A stretch of DNA of 64,000 nt, taken from NCBI GenBank assembly GCA_003194525.1, contig NBIV01000135.1, forward strand, positions 124,001 to 188,000, given 5' to 3'. The position numbers were made by a program, and so were the translations under genes. Shown piece by piece: positions 22,801-34,548 of this stretch. The notes under the pieces are model-generated. The model saw only the letters and a list, made by a program, of their open reading frames with translations, searched no databases and had not been told where the DNA came from. Every line of letters begins with the position of its first letter. Position 1 is the first letter of the stretch. The stretch is from Gracilariopsis chorda. Lineage: Eukaryota; Rhodophyta; Florideophyceae; Gracilariales; Gracilariaceae.

Positions 22801-23370
22801 CGCTTGTAGTACCTGTTCATCATGAAAAGCCCCAAAAGGCATGGATATCCACCAAGATGGTGCAAAGTGCATCCAATTTGGCCCAGTGGGACGGCACTAC
22901 AAAATACGGCAGTGTCGTTTTTAGCACATGAGAAGAATAGAGTTCTTTGCGTGGAAACTGTTCTTGATGTATACAATCCACACAGGGAGGCTTGAAGAAA
23001 AATAACGGAACGACTATGCCCTGCGTTTGTTCAGATTGCGTTGATGATTCGTACGGACAGTGCGGGCTTGACGGCCAACATGATGCGCTGATGAGCATAC
23101 GGTTCTCAGTCAGGCACGTGTGGGGAAGGCGAGCTCAAGATTCACATACCTGGCAAGAATGCATATCGTGTTGCTGGCAAAGCTTGGATTACTTAGGCTT
23201 CTCCTGTTCCAGAAAGTAAAAGTGTGGAGGAGGACGAGAAAAAAGGACTAGCTTTTGCTTCCGACGGAGAGTTGCTTGGATAGAAAGAAAGCCGGCAATA
23301 TATCACTCAGTCAGGTTGAGAGGATAACCGTAAACCGTGCGCATGCTTTGGGAGCAAAAACAAAAAGTGG
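19884..23370. other. Gene-poor region, nothing identified
   Basis: About 3.5 kb with only short, domain-free frames on both strands. Base composition is close to neutral and no repeats stood out by eye. Degenerate transposon remnants cannot be excluded. Confidence 0.4.
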
Positions 23371-23490
23371 ACATTCGGCAGCGGGGATTCCAGACCGATC
23401 CCTCATGTCAGTACTAACCCGGCCCAAAGTGGCTTAGCTTCGCGGTTCGGAATGGGACACGGCGCTTGGCAACTTGATCTGGCCGAATGT
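23371..23490 (-). rRNA. 5S: 5S ribosomal RNA gene, copy 1
   Basis: Exactly 120 nt on the minus strand. Helix I is formed by ACATTCGGC at the 5' end and GCCGAATGT at the 3' end. The interior carries eukaryotic 5S landmarks: CCCATTCCGAA, GAAGCTAAGC, GGGTTAGTACT, ATGAGGGATCGGTCTGG. It is followed by CCACTTTTTGTTTTT, a pol III terminator. The internal control region (box A-like GAAGCTAAGC to box C) is intact. It stands alone, not in an array. An AT-rich TTAAATAAATA lies about 30 bp upstream of the 5' end. It is the most canonical of the three copies in this window. Confidence 0.9.
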
Positions 23491-23988
23491 GGTAACTACC
23501 GTTACGGAAACTGTATTTATTTAATGCGTTGTGCTTGCAAGGCGTTACTAGGCTTACAGCAAGAATTGACCTATGCCTTCTGTAAGCAGGTGTGGGGCGA
23601 AGTCAGAAGGCCACCGGGAGCGGTTCAGCGCTCATTGTTGGCAACCGTTAAGGGTTACCAAGGGCGGCTCTTCGCTGCTTTGGCTCCGACCGGGAGGTCC
23701 TCGCAAGAGAATGCAGGGAGCTGTGAAACAAACAGGTTGTGATATGCATCGCGCTATCTCAAAGCGAAAGTAGCCCACCGTTGCGATGTACCAACCCTTT
23801 ACCCTTTGTAGTGGCTAGGATGCATAGTTTCAGCTCCAAGTAGTTTGCTTCTATTACGCCAAAAGGAACACGCTTAGAAGTGCGTTAAGTTAAGCATTGC
23901 TCTTGTTTATTTGCAGTCTTCGCAAACGCCCAAAGTCGACGCGACGAAATCAACGCAGGCCCGACTCCCCACTTCGAAATACACCTCG
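23491..23988. other. Spacer between 5S gene and MSRB
   Basis: Upstream flank of the 5S copy and 3' flank of MSRB. A half copy of the recurrent palindrome (TTACCAAGGG) is near 23654. No gene seen. Confidence 0.35.
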
Positions 23989-24609
23989 TCACAGAACTTT
24001 GGCTTCAGCTCCATCGTACTTTCCGTCCACGTACTTGACGCTCACACTATTCACGCAGTGACGTTCGTTAGTTTGTGTGAAGCGCTCACCCTCAAACACG
24101 TGCCCCAGATGGCCACCACATTTGGCACACAGGATTTCCGTGCGCACCATGCCAAGCGAAGCGTCGCGCTCAATAGCCACGCCACCGCGGTAGCACTTAT
24201 CAAACGCGGGCCATCCGCACCCGCTCTTGAACTTTGACTCTGCGGAATAGAGCGGGTTTCCGCACGCGCGGCACACGAAGTGGCCTTCCTTCGGGTAGAA
24301 AGAGTCGTACTCGCCTGTGCCAGGGTATTCCGTTCCCTTTTTGCGGATGATGCTGTACTCTTCTCTGGTTAGCACGGAACGCCAGTCCGAATCGCTCATC
24401 GACTCCGCATCCTTTCCTGCGGGCATCTTGCCCACGCTTGCGCCACTGGTGTCGGTGGAAGACATGCGGAACGGGGGTACGCAGAATTGGCGAGGGCGTC
24501 GGGCAGACGTGAGCGGCGGGCGCGGCGATAAGGCGCGGATGAGGGAGAAGGGTGTCACGAACGCGGCCATGATCGTCATAAATGTAGCTCGGCTGATGCG
24601 GCCAGACAT
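23989..24609 (-). CDS. MSRB: Methionine-R-sulfoxide reductase B
   Basis: A 206-residue intronless protein; the chosen ATG is the first in frame (the codon opening the longer frame is GTG). Zinc-binding pairs are Cys113/Cys116 (CRAC) and Cys161/Cys164 (CAKCGGHLGH). The catalytic cysteine is Cys185 in RHCVNSVS, and Cys131 in SGCGWPAF is at a usual resolving position. The enzyme reduces the R form of methionine sulfoxide using thioredoxin. The first roughly 50 residues are basic, hydroxylated and lack acids (AAFVTPFSLIRALSPRPP), which suggests a plastid or mitochondrial targeting peptide. Met49 would give a cytosolic form. Confidence 0.95.
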   Translation of the reverse strand: MSGRISRATFMTIMAAFVTPFSLIRALSPRPPLTSARRPRQFCVPPFRMSSTDTSGASVGKMPAGKDAESMSDSDWRSVLTREEYSIIRKKGTEYPGTGEYDSFYPKEGHFVCRACGNPLYSAESKFKSGCGWPAFDKCYRGGVAIERDASLGMVRTEILCAKCGGHLGHVFEGERFTQTNERHCVNSVSVKYVDGKYDGAEAKVL

Positions 24610-26790
24610 CACCTGCACGATCAGGACTCAAGTAGAAACATGGTGACTGAAGTGCGCAGCGGCTGTGGTGGCGTAAACTCTACACTTACAAACGGACAGC
24701 CCGACACAGATTTCGAGCAACGTGATTGGCCGTATGTTTTTTGACTGTGCGACGAGTGAAGAGAAACTTGTGGTGCCGTGAAGGCATCTGCAGCGCGAGA
24801 AAGTGCTCGTTTCTGCCTTTCATCGCTGTGCCAGTGGTTGTCCTGGCACCTGATGACGGCGATGTGGGAGATACTGCGCAGTTCACTTACATGATGCACA
24901 CGAGCTCCGACTCCCTCGCATTTCGCTTTTGTACGTGCACTTCGAGAGCCTTCTTGACACCAAGTTGCTCGAAGGTCGCACACTTCACAACCACTGTCCG
25001 TTAAGTATGTAGGTATGTTTACGCGCGCACGCTACCGATTCCAAGAGCATGGTCACAGTTCTCATCAAACAACTTCTCTCTCCCCAACAATTCCAACATC
25101 CTATTCGGCCCTGTCTGTTATAATGCGGCACTGCTTTGGTAGGTACAATCAGTTCTCCGATCTCCTTCAGCGTTGCAATGACGGTCGATTAGGACACACT
25201 TGTCACGAAAACAGGTTCGCGTGCGCTCAAATCCTCGAGTACTCCAGCTTCAGGAAAAACCTGAACCCTTCTCGTGCAGGGACAGCATAACCACCTGTTC
25301 TAAACTCGCACAAATCTATGTCCCCGAAAAATGCGAATGAGATCTCCGGGAACGAGCACGAAGGTTTCGGGTATTTGTGGCCAAGTAATCCCTTAATTAT
25401 CGCCAATCAAGTATCGACACACATGCAACCAATGCCTCTTTGAGAACGAGAATCTCGCATACTGTCCTCCCGATGTGAATTCAGTCTCCACATTAACCTT
25501 GCATATACGCGTACCGTTGGTACTTGAGATAACGCACGAATACCCTAGAAAGAAAAGGCAACGGATCTATGCTCGACACATTCCGAAGCACAGGACAAGG
25601 CAAATTGCCGCTGATACACTGATACACAGCCTGCTCGAAATTACTCATCCCTTTTATTGGGCTGATGACAAACTCACTTGGTGCCATCGAGGTTCTCTAG
25701 CGAAGGACAAGCGCACTGTAAGAAGGCCATATGCTCATGCCCCTACTCTTCAGATTTGGGTCACACTCGAGTCACCGGTTGAAACAATGGACGTCTCCAT
25801 TCTTGTTGCTCATCTAAAAAGAGCGTTAACATAATATGCTGGACGTGAGGAATTCGAAGCTTCCCTCGGATATTCGTTCCGGGTGTTTTTTGGATTTCCT
25901 TATTTGAGAATTGCGGCTACGCTTTGAGAAGCTGTGGGAGATTTGTTTTCTGACAAATAATTCTCTCTCCTTTGAAGTTGTAAGCCATGAGATACGCATG
26001 ATTTGTCGTTCATGCTTGCGCCCATTTTGCTGCGATAGCCGAGCGAGCCGTCAGAGTCGGGCACACCATGCGACGTTGGTTAGCGTGAGTTCAATTCTTT
26101 CTCATTGTCTTATTACCAATAGTAAACGGCACGGACCTCTCGGTATACCATGTCTAATCTCCTCCGTTTCTAATCTCACCTGCCCCACTAATCTTCGACT
26201 TCTCGCTCCCAAGTGATGCACGTTAGTTCTCTCAGCCAGATCTTTCCATAACGCTCGTGCTTTTGTTCTTGTTTTCAGCGCTTGTTCTACAAGAGTATTT
26301 CAAGAACAACTGTCCTGGGTGGGTAGATGAAGTCTGAACCTGCAGAACACGTCGGAGACCAATCTTTCTTATCGTATACTACGGGACTAGCAAGCGAGAA
26401 CTGTTTCCTATCAAAAATGCTGATGTTGATGACCCCCTGAATATAGCACAATTGATATCTGGGGCCATTGATGCTATAAGGATAGCACTCTAAATCAAGT
26501 CCAATCATGATGTTGTTGCATCACGATCGTGGGGTGTGAATAATGTTCTGTATGGAACTATACCATGTTCTTTTGAAAGTAACTATATCAATTTCGTTCT
26601 GCCTCTCTATTTCTAATGCCCACAGACGATTGAGTATGACTCCACAGTGGAAAATCGCTAAAGAAATCCGTTCCTTAAGAAGGTTGAGAGCTCTTGTAGA
26701 CACTGCTCTACGCAGAAACGAGCATACTAATTTATACGTTCTGATCTTGTCCATGTTGTTCTTACCATTTAACAGTGTGGAGTTGTCTGC
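24610..26790. other. Gene-poor region upstream of MSRB
   Basis: Contains the MSRB promoter, one TACCGTTGGTA palindrome (25512-25522) and short unassigned frames. A minus-strand fragment near 26290-26510 (MIGLDLECYPYSINGPRYQL) and another near 26525-26820 look protein-like but I do not recognise them; they may be old mobile-element remnants. Confidence 0.35.
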
Positions 26791-27033
26791 AGCAACGGAC
26801 TTTCGAACAAAGTACTGGGGCGGAGTGCTAGAGCTGTAAAACGAAAAGGAGAAGGGCAAAGGTGTTTTTAAAGAATGCAGGAACTGCAAGGGTGCGAATA
26901 TAGATACCGGCTCTTGAAACGGGGACGGGAGCGGGAGTGGAAGTGCGATGATGCAATACTGGCAAGTACAAAAAATCGATGAGCTTGATGAAAAATGATG
27001 GGTACAAATGTAGTGTGCAGTGCGATGTTCATC

Positions 27034-27153
27034 ACATTCAGCCAAACCAAGTTGCCAAGCGCCGTGTCCCATTCCGAACCGCGAAGCTAATCCACTTTGG
27101 GCCGGGCTAGTACTGACATGAGGGATCGGTCTGGAATCCCCGGTGCTGAATGT
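27034..27153 (+). rRNA. 5S: 5S ribosomal RNA gene, copy 2 (left arm)
   Basis: A 120-nt unit with helix I ends ACATTCAGC and GCTGAATGT. Compared with copy 1 both sides of one helix I pair changed (G:C to A:T), so pairing is kept. It also carries GCTAATCC instead of GCTAAGCC in the internal promoter region, and GGGCTAGT instead of GGGTTAGT. A TTTTTGTTTCTTTTTC terminator follows. Preserved pairing argues for function, but the change in the conserved AAGCTAAGC box leaves doubt. Confidence 0.78.
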
Positions 27154-27412
27154 TCTTTTTGTTTCTTTTTCTTTTTCCAGGCATGTAAAACAATGAACAT
27201 CCCAGAAACTGGAGCTTAAACTATGGCCCGTGAAGAAAAGGCAGAACCGAGAAATGGAAAACCATCTTTGCTTATTTTCGTACCCTTGGTAATGCCTAGA
27301 GTTTTGCTCATTTTCAATGTGGCATAACGTGATTGCTGGAATCCTGGGTTTGTTCCTTTTATGGTTGTTTATTGTTTTATGCGCCTGTAAAAAAGAAAAA
27401 GAAACAAAAAGA

Positions 27413-27532
27413 ACATTCAGCACCGGGGATTCCAGACCGATCCCTCATGTCAGTACTAGCCCGGCCCAAAGTGGATTAGCTTCGCGGTTCGGAATGGGAC
27501 ACGGCGCTTGGCAACTTGGTTTGGCTGAATGT
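27413..27532 (-). rRNA. 5S: 5S ribosomal RNA gene, copy 3 (right arm)
   Basis: The minus-strand counterpart of copy 2, seemingly identical over the 120 nt, including the compensated helix I pair and the GCTAATCC variant. The same T-rich terminator follows. The two genes face tail to tail. Identity of the genes within diverged flanks suggests gene conversion or selection. Confidence 0.78.
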
Positions 27533-27765
27533 GATGAACATCGCACTGCACACTACATTTGTACCCAACATTTTTCATCAAGCTCAACTATTTTATGCCG
27601 TCGCCATCGTACCTCTAACCAATCTCCGTTAAATTGCACAAGTCTACAGTCGCACCCTTTCACTTCCTCCATGCCTTAAAAACATCTTTGCTCTTCCCCT
27701 TTTCTTTCTGCACCCCTTAGCATTCCGCCCCCAGTATTTTATTCAAAGCTCCGTTGCACAGCAAG

Positions 27766-29576
27766 AGGGCACCTTCATCTTTTACTTCGCTCGAAAGTAT
27801 TGTCACTTTGGTTCGTGTGATTTGGAGGGACGAAGCCTCATTCAAAACTTCGGCGTATGAAGTCCGCCAGCTAATCTTCACTTTGAAAGACTTGGTTTCT
27901 TATCAATCGCAATTTCGGATCCGTGCGGCTTTCTATTTAGACGAATTGGCAAGAATGTGGGAAAACCACACCCCGTGGATTAGTGTGTTCAATACAACCT
28001 GTCATACCGCATAGCGGAATCTCACCCTTTTGCGAGCCATATCCTATCTTAGGTTGTGTCCTACAAGAATCAACTTAGCATCGTATTACCGGATCAGCTG
28101 CAAAAGCTTCGACGACAACCCATTCTCTATCATTTTTGATAGCAACCACGCAAGTTTCCTTCACTGCGATGAACAAAATATTTTCGACGGAGAATGCCTA
28201 TGTATAATTCCTATGCAGCGCGGACCGTTTCCGTTCAACGAAACGTTCTCTCACAAGGTAGACCAGCACCTCGCCTTTCTAAGCCGAAAGAATTACTTCT
28301 CAGTAGATCTATTCACAGCTGCTTCTCACCAAAAGTCCCGATCACAAGCCACGAAGCCCAAATAAATAACTATGCAGAGAAGATCCATCATGATCCAGGA
28401 CAGTGTACGGTAGATACAATAAGTATGAGTGCATGCCAGTTCGCCTTCTCGCGGTGTAGTTGTCTGGCGAAGCGAAGTGAACTGGCAATCGGGTGTATTT
28501 CGGAGGCCGGCAACTTTTCCGACGGTAACATGAAAAAAACCAAAAGATCTTCGGATACGTCCCTGTCATGAATATCAATAGCAGAAGAGAGCTTCGTGCT
28601 CAGGTACTGGCACACGAACTGTTCTTCTCCGGCGAAGCAGCCAGAGCTCTTTTAAGACACACAACAACGTGCTTCCCACAAACGATTCCAAGTTAGGCGG
28701 GTTGATCAGCAAGACGACCTTGACATCCTCGAAAAGCGTCTTCGTCACAATCCGACGTCAAACACCACTCACGCACCAGGTGCTGGCATTCTCATCTCTG
28801 CTGTGAACAACGCCCAATATCAACGGTTCAGAAACGCCTCCACGTTACTTCTAAAGTGTCTAACCGCCATCACTACTCCACCCACCCGCGTCCTAGTGCT
28901 TCCAATCTAGACCCAGCTTGTGCAGAGAGAAAGCTGTGTGCTGCCATAGCTGCAAGCTTAGTGGCAGTAGCATCTGGAGACAAGCACTTCTCTTACAAGC
29001 GACGTTAGTCCCTGGGGCACATGCTTTCTATTTCTTTGCCGCACGTCGTTATTGTGGGTGAGGGTGCCCCTCGTATTCGTCGTGTTACAATTCTAGCTCC
29101 ACTCTTCGCCAACCACTGTTCTTAGTTTCATGCTCAGTGCACTGTTCCAGTGTCCTGCACGCTTTACCGCTGTTGGTTCATCTCCCTGGGGAAACAGTAT
29201 ACAAGCCGCTTGACGGGCGGCGCAAATGCTTTGGTGAAGCATGGACATCGCTTACCCTTGATAGCGGGGGGTCAACTCAGCCCGCAGGGCTGAGCCACAG
29301 TTTATTGTGGTCACGTACCGTTGGTAACAACCAATCGCACAATTGTATGATACATTGTGCGGGCCAAGATGAGCGACGTGTAGGATGTTTTCTACTCAAT
29401 GACTCCGCAAACGGGCAGGACCCGTTGATAGATTCAGAACGCTGGTACTGTACGCTAGAACAATTAGATCACTTGCTTGGAAAAACCGTGAGGACCTCAG
29501 CGATGTGCATTCAGAAAAGGAATCTTCGTGATCGTTTTGTCCCAGGTTGTGTAGATTCGGACGGTGCCCTGGGCGA
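27766..29576. other. Gene-poor region, nothing identified
   Basis: Short frames only; a plus-strand frame at 29137-29679 has no recognisable domain. One TACCGTTGGTA palindrome is at 29316-29326. Confidence 0.35.
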
Positions 29577-31626
29577 TCAACACACCGTCAAGTGCGGCGG
29601 CGCAGCTATCAACGCGTCTGTTTCGGCGCCGTGCAGCGCGTATGTGAGCACGCCGTGCCCGCCGTACTGCCCGCTGTAGTGGCACAGCATGGCGCGATGC
29701 CTGCGCCCGCACTGCTGCGACGCGCCCAACCGCCCCATGCGTCCATCAGCGCCGCTAACATTCACCCACCACGAAGCCGCCAAACGTAACGACCCGCCAT
29801 CCCCCGCATGATGTGCCGGAGCCCATACATGTGCCCCGCGCGGCATCATTAGCCCTTCCCCGTCGAAATGCGTCCTCACTAAAGCAGGTGCCTCCGCCTC
29901 CCACGCAAGCAACGGTCCGCAGATACATTGTTTCATTTCGTCTGCCACTCGCGTCTGCGCACATTGCAGGCAGAATGCGCTTCCAGCGTCTTGCGTCCGA
30001 TTGCCTAAGATTGACGCCATCTCGCGAAGCACACCGCCGTCAAGCATCACCTAGCTTCCTACATACGTGCTTTTCACCATCTCCTCGTTCAACTTGTGTC
30101 CAACCTCTCGAAGCGTGCTGTCTTCATCTGTTTTTGCGAACAGAATATCCATTCGCGGCACCGTCAGAATTCCCATCGCACTCCAACCATGGCTTTGCAA
30201 GAAAACAAATCCTGATGCCCCACCGCTCACGCGGCTCAATCCACGCCCAAGCACAACTCTCTGCTTTCGAAGTATTCTTTCAGCAACTGCTCACGCGTCG
30301 GAAGAGTTTCGCCGAACGTCGTTTCGCCGGGCACGTACATCCACGTACTCATCTTCCAGTCCAAAAGGTTCCATGCATCATACATCATACGAGGGTTACA
30401 TCCCACCGAGTTGATCACATTCAGAGCTGTTACCACTGTCAGGTGTAACTGCCACGATTTTGGCACATTCCCGCGGTGCAGTGGTTGCGCTGCTCTGCCC
30501 ACCGCCAAGCTCCGCCGCCCCGACGTTAGCCATGTCTTCCAAGCGTCCACCACTTCCATCGCTTTCCGAACTTCTTCTTACGACTGTCCGAATGCTCCCA
30601 CGTCAGCGCCTAAGAGCACGTTCAGCTCTACCTTTCCCAACATGCTTGAGGCCGATTTAATTTCCATTGCTTGTCTGCCGGAAGCCTCAAGAACTTGCAC
30701 CAATTCTAACCGACTTTCACCGCCGCCGCTCGTTTCAGCAGTATCACGCTTTGTCGCTTGTGTGGGTGCATCATCACCATCACGCTCCCACTGCTTTATT
30801 TGCTTAATGAGAGCTTCAACCTCTGGGCGATTCCATCCAAACATTGTGGAGTGCTTTTCGAAGAGAAGAGCAAGTAACAATCGAATCAACAACACTGTAC
30901 GCAACAATTGAACATGAGCCGCACACGACATCACATACCCCGGACCACGAGATGCCACTTCCCATTCCATACGTGGCCATGGTCGTTGCAGCCATCCAGT
31001 AGACACTAGTTGCGTCAGTTCTTCACCTTCAGGTAGAGAAAACCAGGCTGCCAGGAACCTAATATTTGATTCCAGACTTACCAATGACCCTGGGGTTGGT
31101 GCTACAGAGATCATCTCATAGGAGCGCGGCCCCGTCGAACCTCTGGTTGTGTTTAGTTCGCGCGACCGTATAAACTCGTTCAGAAGCGGTAACGCGCATG
31201 CAATCAGTTGCTGTGACTGTGACATATGCGCTGTTCGGTGTTATATGGACAAATCGTTCATCAACGCAGGTACACCTATGGTCATTCACCTATGGTCATT
31301 ACCTGTCCGTACAATAGAGGAACCGCACGCATCCACCAGTCCACATGTGGCGATGCATTGCCCAACTCGTCGATCCATACGTTCCAATCAACGGATGGGT
31401 CCGCAGCCAGCCTTGAAAGCAGACAATCCAGGGCTCGTGGCCTTGTTGTGTCTTTTTGTCCTGTTTGTACATATGATATTAACGCAATGGCGCTGGCCGT
31501 TTTGCTAGACGTCTGATCAGACGAGCCAGCGCAACCGTCGTCACTATCCCTCAGTCCCTTGATCAAACGAGAGACATATACGCTTTGGAGTTGCCTAAAG
31601 ATTAGAAACTCACTATTAGGGTCCAT
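29577..31626 (-). pseudogene. Unrecognised minus-strand gene, intron-split or broken
   Basis: A run of GC-rich, protein-like minus-strand segments. The first (ATG at 31626) can be joined through a possible 86-bp GT-AG intron (about 31217-31302) to a long frame ending at a TAA (30578-30580). The same frame carries on past that stop without interruption to 30236 (EVVDAWKTW, MYDAWNLLDWKM, PTREQLLKEYF). Two further segments in other frames follow (about 30051-30254 and 29577-30050); a GTATGT donor near 30064 suggests another intron. The final segment has CLQC and CIC cysteine clusters. I recognise no family. It could be a real gene with one disabling stop, a sequencing error, or a decayed gene. 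Confidence applies to coding ancestry, not function. Confidence 0.4.
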
Positions 31627-31849
31627 GTTAATATGTGATACGTATCGGGTTCTTGAGGTTTAAGGTCATCACAAGTCTATTGAGTTGAGATTCTGACAGC
31701 ACTGTGAATGCGACACTAGGTAGACCAAGCTTCTGCTAAGAATGAAAGAAGCTTCATGCCAACGGCCTTTGTCAACGGGTCTGTGTTAACAGCAGGCCAG
31801 TGTGAATGAAGTGAAACTCTTTTGCTTCAGGCTGCAATTTCATAGATAA

Positions 31850-32385
31850 GCAATGTCAAATTGTTTGGATACCGGGACACTGCGGGTTGCCACAAAACGA
31901 AGCTGCCGACGAACTTGCAAGGAAGGGCCTTGGTCTCCCCTTAGCGCAGCAGCTCCGGAAAGAGATCGACTTCCTGGAAGTGAAACAGAGAACCCGCGTT
32001 CGTCTTACTAGCACAGAGCCAGTAAGCGAAGTCCCAGAGACACTATCAAAGGTATTGACTCTAAGAAGGGCGCATACAGCCCTGTCGCAGATATTTACAG
32101 GTCATGTTCCGACGCTACATCCAGTCTCCACTTTTCTCAACAACAGGAAATGCTTCTGCCCGCTCGGATGTGGGCTCAACATACTTAATAGTGTAGACCA
32201 TTTCGTTCTTAGATGCCGCCGAAGAGCGGCATCCCGGCGTCGAGAGCTCCCGCCTCTCCGAGAGAGGCAGGGCTCTGACGCCGAATCAATAGTAAGGACA
32301 TGGCCAGAAAAGCTGTTGGTGTATCTAAAGAGAGAGGGGTTCTTCTCAATGTAACCCCTACCGTCATATAAACACACACACATAG
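31850..32385 (+). mobile_element. 3' fragment of a LINE (RNase H and terminal CCHC)
   Basis: Encodes the end of a non-LTR retrotransposon ORF2. The RNase H C-terminal motif IVWIPGHCGLPQNEAADELA is followed by the terminal zinc-knuckle-like CPLGC...DHFVLRC and a short basic tail ending at TAA. Then comes a 3' UTR with CATATAAACACACAC. The RNase H and C-terminal CCHC point to an I-like or related clade. The reverse transcriptase upstream is absent, so this is a 5'-truncated insertion, as is usual for LINEs. The frame is open over about 155 codons, so it is relatively young. Confidence 0.75.
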
Positions 32386-34474
32386 ATTAGAGTTGCACAT
32401 AACTTTAAAAGGCCGTCACGTACGGCCCGTATGGCAAGACTCTTCGCGGTATGATTGCATTAGCAAATTGTGTTATAACTTCCGCATCAGGAAGTTGCAG
32501 CTCTCTGATCTGGAGAAAATGCCAAAGGACAGCAGTACCAAAAGGTGGCGGTCCCTTGTTAACGGTATACGTATAATCGTTTACACGTATACTGTCCACA
32601 ACAAAAGCCAGACTTCCTCGTACAGCTTCAAGTTAACGTGATCTGTTTTGTGTTCAACCGTGCCCTATTACCACACCCATCGTGAAAGAGAACTTTTGCA
32701 TCATTTGTGGGTCTCAGCGACCAAAGAGGTTATAGCAATACACTGCACTCCAATTCCAATGCACTTCTTCACTTAAGAGCTTCAAGTGTCCAAGACAGGC
32801 ATACCAGGAGCATTTTGCCAGCAAACAGGGCAGATCAGATTCTTCTCTTTACTTTAGCGGTCACGCAGGTTTCGAAAGATACCCGACTGCAAGCAACTAT
32901 GATGCGAAGGTGCTACATCACAGGCGTGATTAGAGGTCCTTTAGAACGGTACGAACAATACACAATACAGCAGTAAACCACCACCGTGATCGAGATTCGT
33001 CTCACCATGCGCCTTCGTAGGGGCAAGCCCTCCCTATTTGTAACCATGCCCTTCATCACCTTCTCCTTTTCAATTCGCAAACGTGCATGTACAAGACTTA
33101 GTTCCCCATCCCTAATGGTAAGTGAATTATAATCAATAAAGCTGTCATTAATGTTTGAGATGAGCTCTCAAGTTGTTGTCCGACTAACTGCTTCCACATA
33201 CCTGTGTACCACAGTTTCTCTCACAAAGAACTCGATAGAGGTGAAAAATGGGCGTGAATGTAATGGAAAGGCCTCTGGCTACCGCGGACCGTCTCATAGT
33301 GTTGAACAACGCAGGGAGAGTTTTAGATATGGGGCTGAACTTCAAACGAGTGGGGTTCTCTTTCTTAATGTTCTCATAATATGAGAACGTATTATGTGAT
33401 CTTTGTGCTTAAGCCCCGGTACAAACGGCAACTCCAGAATTGCAGTTGCTAGCTCCATAATCAGCATGAGCGTATCGGGGAGAGTAGGCGCTCGAATTGG
33501 TATGACAAGCATATTGCATCCAGAGGCCGATTCGCGATTTTCTTCTCGGGTGATTCCCCAGTCACTTAAGATACAAATGACTGCTTCCGAGAAGATGGAG
33601 CTGTAGATTGCAAGCGTAGTTCTGGTAGAAAAAAAGGACGCAGAAACACGAGAAATGAACTGAAAATGAATGTGGCGTGGTGTAAAGGTCGTTGCTGAAG
33701 GTCACGTTACGCAGACATTTATGCAATGCTGCTTTGCAGATGAGTTAAAGCGACTAAACCGAGATCGGAGGAAGAAGAGAGTGGGTTTCCTAAGTGTGTT
33801 GCGCCATAGAGAGCCACTCGGCAATAGCTGGTTGTATTCACAGCATGCGATGCATCTGTCGCGAAGAAATGCACGATAAACGCTGGTGACTCACCCATAT
33901 TCCGGTACAATGGTGCTATAAGGGTCGTACTAGCTTAAAGATAGGTTTACGGGCCTTTTATCCGCAGCAATATGAGCTCGAATGCAAGACGAAGAGAGTA
34001 CAAGCAGTTGATGAGATCTCAAAGCGCTCTGCCGATATGCCGGTACAGCGCGATGACGGGTTTCGCATGTGCCATGGGGAAACGGGAGAGAATACTATCA
34101 CCGATAGAGACGGACAGTATCTAGCAGTGAAGATGTTGAACGTGTCATACCCTGGAAAGAAAGGGGGGTGTGTAATTGTGGAACGGGGGCGGCAGGGGTA
34201 GGCGTTTGCTGTTGTAGTGCGGAAATAGCAGCATTTCACAGGGCGGCGTCAGAGGTCTCACAACGAGCATCATGTAGATTGCGAGGTAAAGGGTTCGCGT
34301 AGCAATGCTCATGGACTCTCGCAGTGCGGTTGACGGGCTAGAGAAAGTGCTATCAGATGACAATAGCGCTCGTGACAGGACATGACGTCGAAAACTGTTG
34401 CAACTACCGTTTAGCGTTGGCAGCTACTACTAGACAAGTGCAGATTGGACATGGTCGAAAAGAAAAAACACAAG
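32386..34474. other. Intergenic region, no gene seen
   Basis: Mixed-composition sequence without recognisable frames between the LINE fragment and the tRNA gene. Confidence 0.35.
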
Positions 34475-34548
34475 TACTCTCGAGGAGGGTCGAACTCCTG
34501 ACCTCCAGCATGTTAGGCTGGCGCTCTAACCAACTGAGCTACGAGAGC
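34475..34548 (-). tRNA. tRNA-Val (anticodon AAC)
   Basis: A 74-nt cloverleaf on the minus strand. The acceptor stem is GCTCTCG with CGAGAGT (one G:U pair), discriminator A. The D arm starts TAGCTCAGTTGGTTAGAGC (box A). The anticodon stem CCAGC/GCTGG encloses CTAACAT, giving AAC. The T arm is AGGAGTTCGACCCTCCT (box B GTTCGACCC). No intron. CCA is not encoded, as expected in a nuclear gene. AAC would be modified to IAC and read Val GUU/GUC. Confidence 0.95.

Larger units (their letters stand above)
26795..27765. repeat. Large imperfect inverted repeat carrying two 5S genes
   Basis: The left arm (about 26795-27210) is the reverse complement, with substitutions and small gaps, of the right arm (about 27355-27765). 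Matching blocks include TTAAAAACA(C/T)CTTTGC, TGAGCTTGATGAAAAATG, GGGTACAAATGTAGTGTGCA and the entire 120-nt 5S unit. Flanking sequence has diverged more than the 5S units. The central spacer is about 150 bp and contains TACCCTTGGTA at 27281-27291, within a few bases of the axis. Confidence 0.8.

Noticed and set aside
26521-27423. A 300-residue minus-strand open frame
   Set aside because: It runs through the 5S gene and the large inverted repeat, and its sequence is explained by them.
29137-29679. A 180-residue plus-strand frame
   Set aside because: No domain; partly opposite the unrecognised minus-strand coding-like region, and the composition changes midway.
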